DNA of 64,000 bases, taken from contig OZ024870.1 of NCBI GenBank assembly GCA_964017185.1, positions 55,802,312 through 55,866,311 on the forward strand, in the 5' to 3' direction. The notes beneath the pieces are model-generated. The model made no database searches, had not been told where the DNA came from, and was given only the letters and a program-made list of their open reading frames with translations. Positions 60,101 through 63,100 of this stretch are shown piece by piece (position 1 is the stretch's first letter; the number at the start of each line of letters is the position of its first letter). Source of the DNA: Rugalucina vietnamica (lineage: Eukaryota; Mollusca; Bivalvia; Lucinida; Lucinidae). The translations under genes and the position numbers were made by a program.

Positions 60101-63100
60101 AAAGTGTATTCTTGTTTTTCTCCCACATACTGATTAAAAGCCTCTGTGGCACCTAACAGTCGCAGGTTCGATTGCACTCTGATAAAGGTCCCGTCTCCAT
60201 ATGACATTAGCTGTTGGTGGGGCGTTAAACCCCAAATCAACCAACCAACCACTTACTGAGTAATTGAATCATCTTGGTATTCGTGAAATTATTTTGAAAT
60301 GTCCATGTATGTAAAACCAGATAAATAAAATAAAATAAAATAAAATGATTTTGTGACTCACAAAACAAAACAAAATTCTAAATCAATTTTGTTTAAGGTA
60401 TGCCTCTGCCAGGGCCAAGCCTTTGGCAGATACCCTTCAGGCCGGCAAAAACGATGTAACATGGAGCCAACTATGGTACACTGAGAACAAAGTTGGGTTA
60501 GCCATGTTCACGCGAAAGATAAGCACAGGGGACAGTAAAGATGTAGATTTAGATGGAAGCAAGTTCCTTTTCTTTGCTCGAGGACCAATGACTTCAAATG
60601 GTTTTACAGCTGACTTAAGTAAACATAACTTCAAACAGATGAAACAGGAAACATTTAGTTGTGGTAAGTCACCTTTCACAGATCAGGCCCCGAGGTTATA
60701 AAACTTTTTTTCATGCTCAACTCAGCTGAGACTAAAATTTATCCTGCTCATAAATGTTAAAATGCCAACAATTGTTGGCATTTTAACATTTATGCACAGG
60801 ATAAATCACTAGTTTTTGAGTTTTGGACCTGAATTTTCCACAGTTTTTTACTATTTCAGCATTTATGAGCAGTTGAAATTTCATGCTCAGCTGAGCTGAG
60901 CTTGAAAAAAGTTTTATAACCTGAAGCCAGATCAGCTACCCTACTTCAAAAATGTGCTGCCGTGCAGTGATGTGTTCACTAACCCATATATGACGAATAG
61001 CCCACTTTCATTTTCAGGGGCATCATTAGTGAATTTAAGTTTTTATTTCATTAGCTCGACTGCACGAAGTGCATAGAGCTATTGCAGTCACCCCGGTAAC
61101 CACGTTCCCGTTCCCGTGCGCGTTCCCGTGCGCGTCACACTTGCGTTAAAGTTTTCTAGAAGTCCATATCTTGACAACCACTCATCAGAAAGCATTCATA
61201 CTTGGACCATAGATACCCTGTAGGGTTAGCTTTCATTCCATGGCATCGGGCCCCTGGGTCCAGGCCAGGGGGTGGGGCTGGAGGTTAAAATCTAGAACAC
61301 CTTCAAAAATGGCAATTCTTGTGTTAAAGTTTTCTAGAAGTCCATATCTTGACAACCACTCATCAGGAAGCATTGATACATGGGTCATTGACACCCTGTA
61401 GGGTCGGCTTTCATTCCATGGCATCAGATCCCTGGGTCCATGCCAGGGGGTGGGGCTAGAGGTTAAAATCTAGAACACCATTAATAATAATGGCTTTTCT
61501 GTGATATAGTATTCTAGAAGTCTATATCTTGAAAACTTTTTATCAGAGGGCTTTCATACTCGGACCATAGGTACCCTGTAGGGTTGAGTTTCATTCTATG
61601 GCATCGGGCCCCTGGGTCCATGCCTGGGGGTGGGGCTGGAGGTTAAAAACTAGAACACTAAAAATAGATGTACTGCTGTGTAACTTTTACAAGGAGGCAT
61701 ATCTTGACAACAAATTATCATAAAGCAGTCATACTTCATACACTTTAGGTTCCATGACATCGAACCTCTGGGTCGGAGTCAGGGGGGTGGGGCTAGAGGT
61801 CAAAATCTAGAACTCCCCGAATTTTTTTTTCTTTTTATTTCTTAATAGAAACAACTTAGGAGGATGGTTCGTCATTCATCCTTTGACTTTGTGACACTGA
61901 CTTGTGTGTCATGACGGTAAGGGTCGGTTGACCTACTTTCCATGGTTCAGTGATTTTGCCTTATATCTTGACACTCAATTAGTATATTTTCTTACGTCTT
62001 TCAGATTATGAGTTAGTACGACCAGGCCTTTGACCCCAATATACTTATAGGTCACTGTGACCTAATTTCACGGTTCAGTGAATTTGCCTTATATCTTGAC
62101 ACTCAATTAGTATATTTTCATACTTTTTTCAGATTATGAGTGAGTATGACCAGACCTTTGACCCCAATATACTTATAGGTCACTGTGACCTAATTTCACG
62201 GTTCAGTGATTTTGCCTTATATCTCGGTACTCAAATGGTTTATGAACAAACTTCTTTCAAAGTATGTTTGAGTATGACAAGACCTTTGACCCTGAAGTAG
62301 TCCTAGGTCACTGTGACCTAATTTCACCGTTCAGTGATTTTGCCTTATATCTTGACACTCGATTAGTATATTTTCATACTTTTTTCAGATTATGAGTGAG
62401 TATGACCAGACCTTTGACCCCAATATACTTATAGGTCACTGTGACCTAATTTCACGGTTCAGTGATTTTGCCTTATATCTCGGTACTCAAATGGTTTATG
62501 AACAAACTTCTTTCAAAGTATGTTTGCATATGACAAGACCGTTTGACCCTGAAGTAGTCCTAGGTCACTGTGACCTAATTTCACGGTTCAGTGATTTTGC
62601 CTTATATCTTGACACTCAATTAGTATATTTTCATACTTTTTTCAGATTATGAGTGAGTATGATCAGACCTTTGACCCCAATATACTTATAGGTCACTGTG
62701 ACCTAATTTCACGGTTCAGTGACTTTGCCTTATATCTCGGCACTCAAGTGGTTTATGAACAAACTTCTTTCACACTATGTTTGCGTATGACAAGACCTTT
62801 GACCCTAAAGTAGTTGTAGGTCAATATGACCTAATTTCACGGTTCAGTGATTTTCCTTTATATCTCGGCACCCAATTGGTATTTGAACATACTTCTTTCA
62901 CGATATGTATGAGTATGACAAGACCTTTGACCGTAAAGTATTCCTGGGTCACTGTGACCTAATTTCATGGTTCAGTGATTTTGCCTTATATCTCGACACT
63001 CAGTTGGTATTTTTTCATACTTCTTTCTGATTATGAATGAGTATGACCACACCTTTAACCCAAACATACTTATAGGTCACTATGACCTAATTTCATGGTT

